The notes beneath the pieces are model-generated. The model did no database searches. It worked only from the letters and a program-made list of their open reading frames with translations, and was not told the DNA's origin. A stretch of 5,897 nucleotides of DNA from JABDOU01 sp041609995 (GTDB lineage Bacteria > Actinomycetota > Acidimicrobiia > Spongiisociales > SHLN01): positions 1 to 5,897 of the forward strand of contig JBFIPU010000125.1 in NCBI GenBank assembly GCA_041609995.1, written 5' to 3'. The position numbers and the translations under genes are program-made. Of this stretch, positions 5,760 through 5,897 are shown piece by piece (positions within the stretch are counted from its first letter, which is position 1; each line of letters starts with the position of its first letter).

Positions 5760-5897
5760 CTAGCCGGCGGCGGCGGTGGTATCGGGCCTCTGCTCTCGAT
5801 CCGAGGAAGACTCGAGCTCGACCTTGAGCTTGGTCAGTGCGTCTCGCAGATACTTCTTCGACTGCTTTGCGAAGAGCGGTTCGGCCATCTTGAAGAA
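5760..5897 (-). CDS. C-terminal end of a probable SRPBCC-fold protein (partial)
   Basis: 45 codons enter from the right edge and end in TAG (5762-5760); the start lies outside the window. The visible part begins FFKMAEPLFAKQSKKYLRD and continues as an amphipathic basic helix ending LTKLKVELES, followed by a polar tail DREQRPDTTAAAG. A long terminal helix with an L-x-x-LK-x-x-LE pattern is what SRPBCC/polyketide cyclase-like proteins show, and it resembles the end of the protein at 1470-1907. With only this fragment the family call is tentative; another helical protein would also fit. The codon pattern is GC-rich like its neighbours. It converges on mnmA with a strong hairpin between them. Confidence 0.5.
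   Translation of the reverse strand, partial: FFKMAEPLFAKQSKKYLRDALTKLKVELESSSDREQRPDTTAAAG

Noticed and set aside
1..5897. CRISPR array, tRNA/rRNA genes, insertion sequence ends or a defence island
   Set aside because: No regularly spaced repeats, cloverleaf-like segments, transposase motifs or toxin/nuclease domains were seen. All but short gaps are occupied by ordinary genes.

Overview
The window is GC-rich, densely packed bacterial chromosome, most likely from an actinobacterium. That placement is an inference. It rests on the GC-biased codon use, the GTG starts, the near absence of Shine-Dalgarno sequences with TANNNT boxes placed as if for leaderless mRNAs, and a Thr/Ser/Pro-rich linker after a membrane anchor. 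That style of linker made me think of Acidimicrobiia, but I cannot confirm it. No mobile element, CRISPR array, tRNA or rRNA was found.

Layout. Minus strand, left: a membrane-anchored PQQ-type beta-propeller protein runs off the left edge (3-1430). Just upstream of it in transcription order is a small SRPBCC-fold protein (1470-1907). Diverging from that, only 21 bp away, is a plus-strand flavin reductase-like split-barrel protein (1929-2465). It converges on an M48 zinc metallopeptidase (2462-3436, minus), and the two stop codons share the single tetranucleotide CTAG. The peptidase diverges, over 32 bp, from a plus-strand operon: a group I (NifS/IscS-type) cysteine desulfurase (3469-4563) and the tRNA 2-thiouridylase mnmA (4560-5669), joined by a GTGA start/stop overlap. 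A 15-bp-stem hairpin follows. The last feature is the C-terminal end of another minus-strand gene (5760-5897), probably a second SRPBCC-fold protein.

How the genes work together. The one clear functional unit is the cysteine desulfurase plus MnmA. The first extracts sulfur from cysteine as a persulfide, and the second uses it to make 2-thiouridine at wobble position 34 of tRNAs for Lys, Glu and Gln. The arrangement resembles the dedicated YrvO-MnmA pair of Bacillus, which needs no Tus relay. The other genes look like housekeeping or accessory genes with no obvious common pathway.

I do not see an undescribed multi-gene system. The points most worth a second look are the compact divergent start regions with back-to-back -10-like boxes, the 24-bp tandem duplication in the 5' end of mnmA, the shared CTAG stop, and the uncharacterised extracytoplasmic domain ahead of the beta-propeller.
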